The notes under the pieces: model-generated | Seen by the model: only the letters and a program-made list of their open reading frames with translations | Database searches by the model: none | Told to the model about the DNA's origin: nothing | Assembly: GCA_005885015.1 (NCBI GenBank) | Contig: VAYG01000033.1 | Location: 499-12,656 of the forward strand | Length of the DNA: 12,158 nt | From: Actinomycetota bacterium | Lineage (GTDB): Bacteria > Actinomycetota > UBA4738 | Reading direction: 5' to 3' | Program-made: the position numbers and the translations under genes | In this document: positions 11,872-12,158 of the stretch, in pieces | How positions within the stretch are numbered: position 1 is the stretch's first letter | Layout of the letters: each line of letters opens with the position of its first letter

Positions 11872-12158
11872 AGATACCCCATCATGCCCAGGTCCGAGTG
11901 GAACTGGACGTGACAGTGGTACATCCACCTGTTCGGGCCGACGTTCAACCCCGCGATGACCTGGAACCCGAAGCTGGATCCCGGGGCGAGCGTCTTGTTG
12001 TCGGTGGCCGGGGTGTCGCTTCCCGGGTCGAAGATGCCGGTCCTGTTGTCCGCCCAGGTGTGCCCGTGGAGGTGGAAGGCGTGAGTCTCGTTCCCCCAGG
12101 CGAAGACCAGGAACTCGATCCGCTGGCCCTGCCTGGCGACGAACGAGGTCACATCGGG
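11853..12158 (-). CDS. Multicopper oxidase, C-terminal cupredoxin domain (partial)
   Basis: The gene enters from the right edge and ends at TAG 11855-11853, so only about 101 C-terminal residues are visible. They contain both diagnostic copper motifs: HAFHLHGHTW (the HxHGH pair for type 2 and type 3 copper) and MYHCHVQFHSDLGMMGYL (HCHxxxHxxxGM, with the Cys and second His of type 1 copper, type 3 His residues and the axial Met). The segment FDPGSDTPATDNKTLAPGSS between them is the usual loop. Such enzymes couple oxidation of phenols or metal ions to four-electron reduction of oxygen, generally outside the membrane; substrate cannot be told from this part. The stop lies inside a strong hairpin. 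The cupredoxin remnant at the other end of the window is unrelated in position. Confidence 0.92.
   Translation of the reverse strand, partial: PDVTSFVARQGQRIEFLVFAWGNETHAFHLHGHTWADNRTGIFDPGSDTPATDNKTLAPGSSFGFQVIAGLNVGPNRWMYHCHVQFHSDLGMMGYLVVKPA

Noticed and set aside
1..12158. Mobile element, CRISPR array, tRNA or rRNA
   Set aside because: No transposase, integrase, regular spaced repeats, terminal inverted repeats or cloverleaf-like sequence was recognised.

Overview
The DNA is very GC-rich, with G or C in most third codon positions, frequent GTG and TTG starts, and genes packed with overlaps of 4 to 11 bases. Together with the protein families (RsbR/S/T/X/U, GAF-type NarL-like histidine kinase, DevR-like regulator, GAF-EAL protein) this points to an actinobacterium (Actinomycetota), probably an environmental lineage; I cannot place it more finely. 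No tRNA, rRNA, insertion sequence, CRISPR array, integrase or origin was seen.

Region 1 (1-1642, plus strand) holds unrelated small genes: a DUF1801 protein cut by the window edge, a VOC/glyoxalase-like protein, a truncated cupredoxin remnant lying in the same frame directly behind the VOC stop codon, and a stand-alone TOPRIM protein of the OLD type.

Region 2 (1774-6036, plus strand) is the core: a stressosome-type partner-switching operon in the order RsbR-like scaffold, RsbS-like STAS scaffold, RsbT-like switch kinase, RsbX-like feedback phosphatase, RsbU-like GAF-PP2C output phosphatase, then a Nudix-fold protein with a degenerate Nudix box. In the known pathway RsbT phosphorylates RsbR and RsbS under stress, leaves the complex and activates RsbU, while RsbX resets the scaffold. 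No RsbV, RsbW or sigma factor is present here, so the downstream target must lie elsewhere. The RsbU-like gene is broken as written (a frame change near 4135 and an in-frame TAG at 4572), and the RsbR-like protein has Leu where the main phospho-Ser/Thr is expected.

Region 3 (6059-8676, minus strand, convergent with region 2) is a two-gene unit: a secreted, glycine-rich, single-span membrane protein whose stop overlaps the start of a 650-residue membrane histidine kinase (GAF, HisKA_3, HATPase_c).

Region 4 (8959-11053, minus strand) is a tight four-gene unit: an unrecognised 167-residue basic protein, a 63-residue single-span membrane peptide, a GAF-EAL predicted cyclic-di-GMP phosphodiesterase, and a small zinc-ribbon protein.

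Region 5 (11183-12158, minus strand) is a NarL/DevR-type response regulator whose receiver has lost about 20 residues including the phosphoacceptor Asp, behind the C-terminal end of a multicopper oxidase that runs off the window.

The window reads as a signalling island combining stress partner switching, a histidine kinase/regulator pair and cyclic-di-GMP turnover. Several genes show short internal losses (cupredoxin, RsbU, receiver, possibly the GAF of the EAL protein), which means either real decay and rewiring or assembly errors; this must be settled before the unusual features are interpreted.
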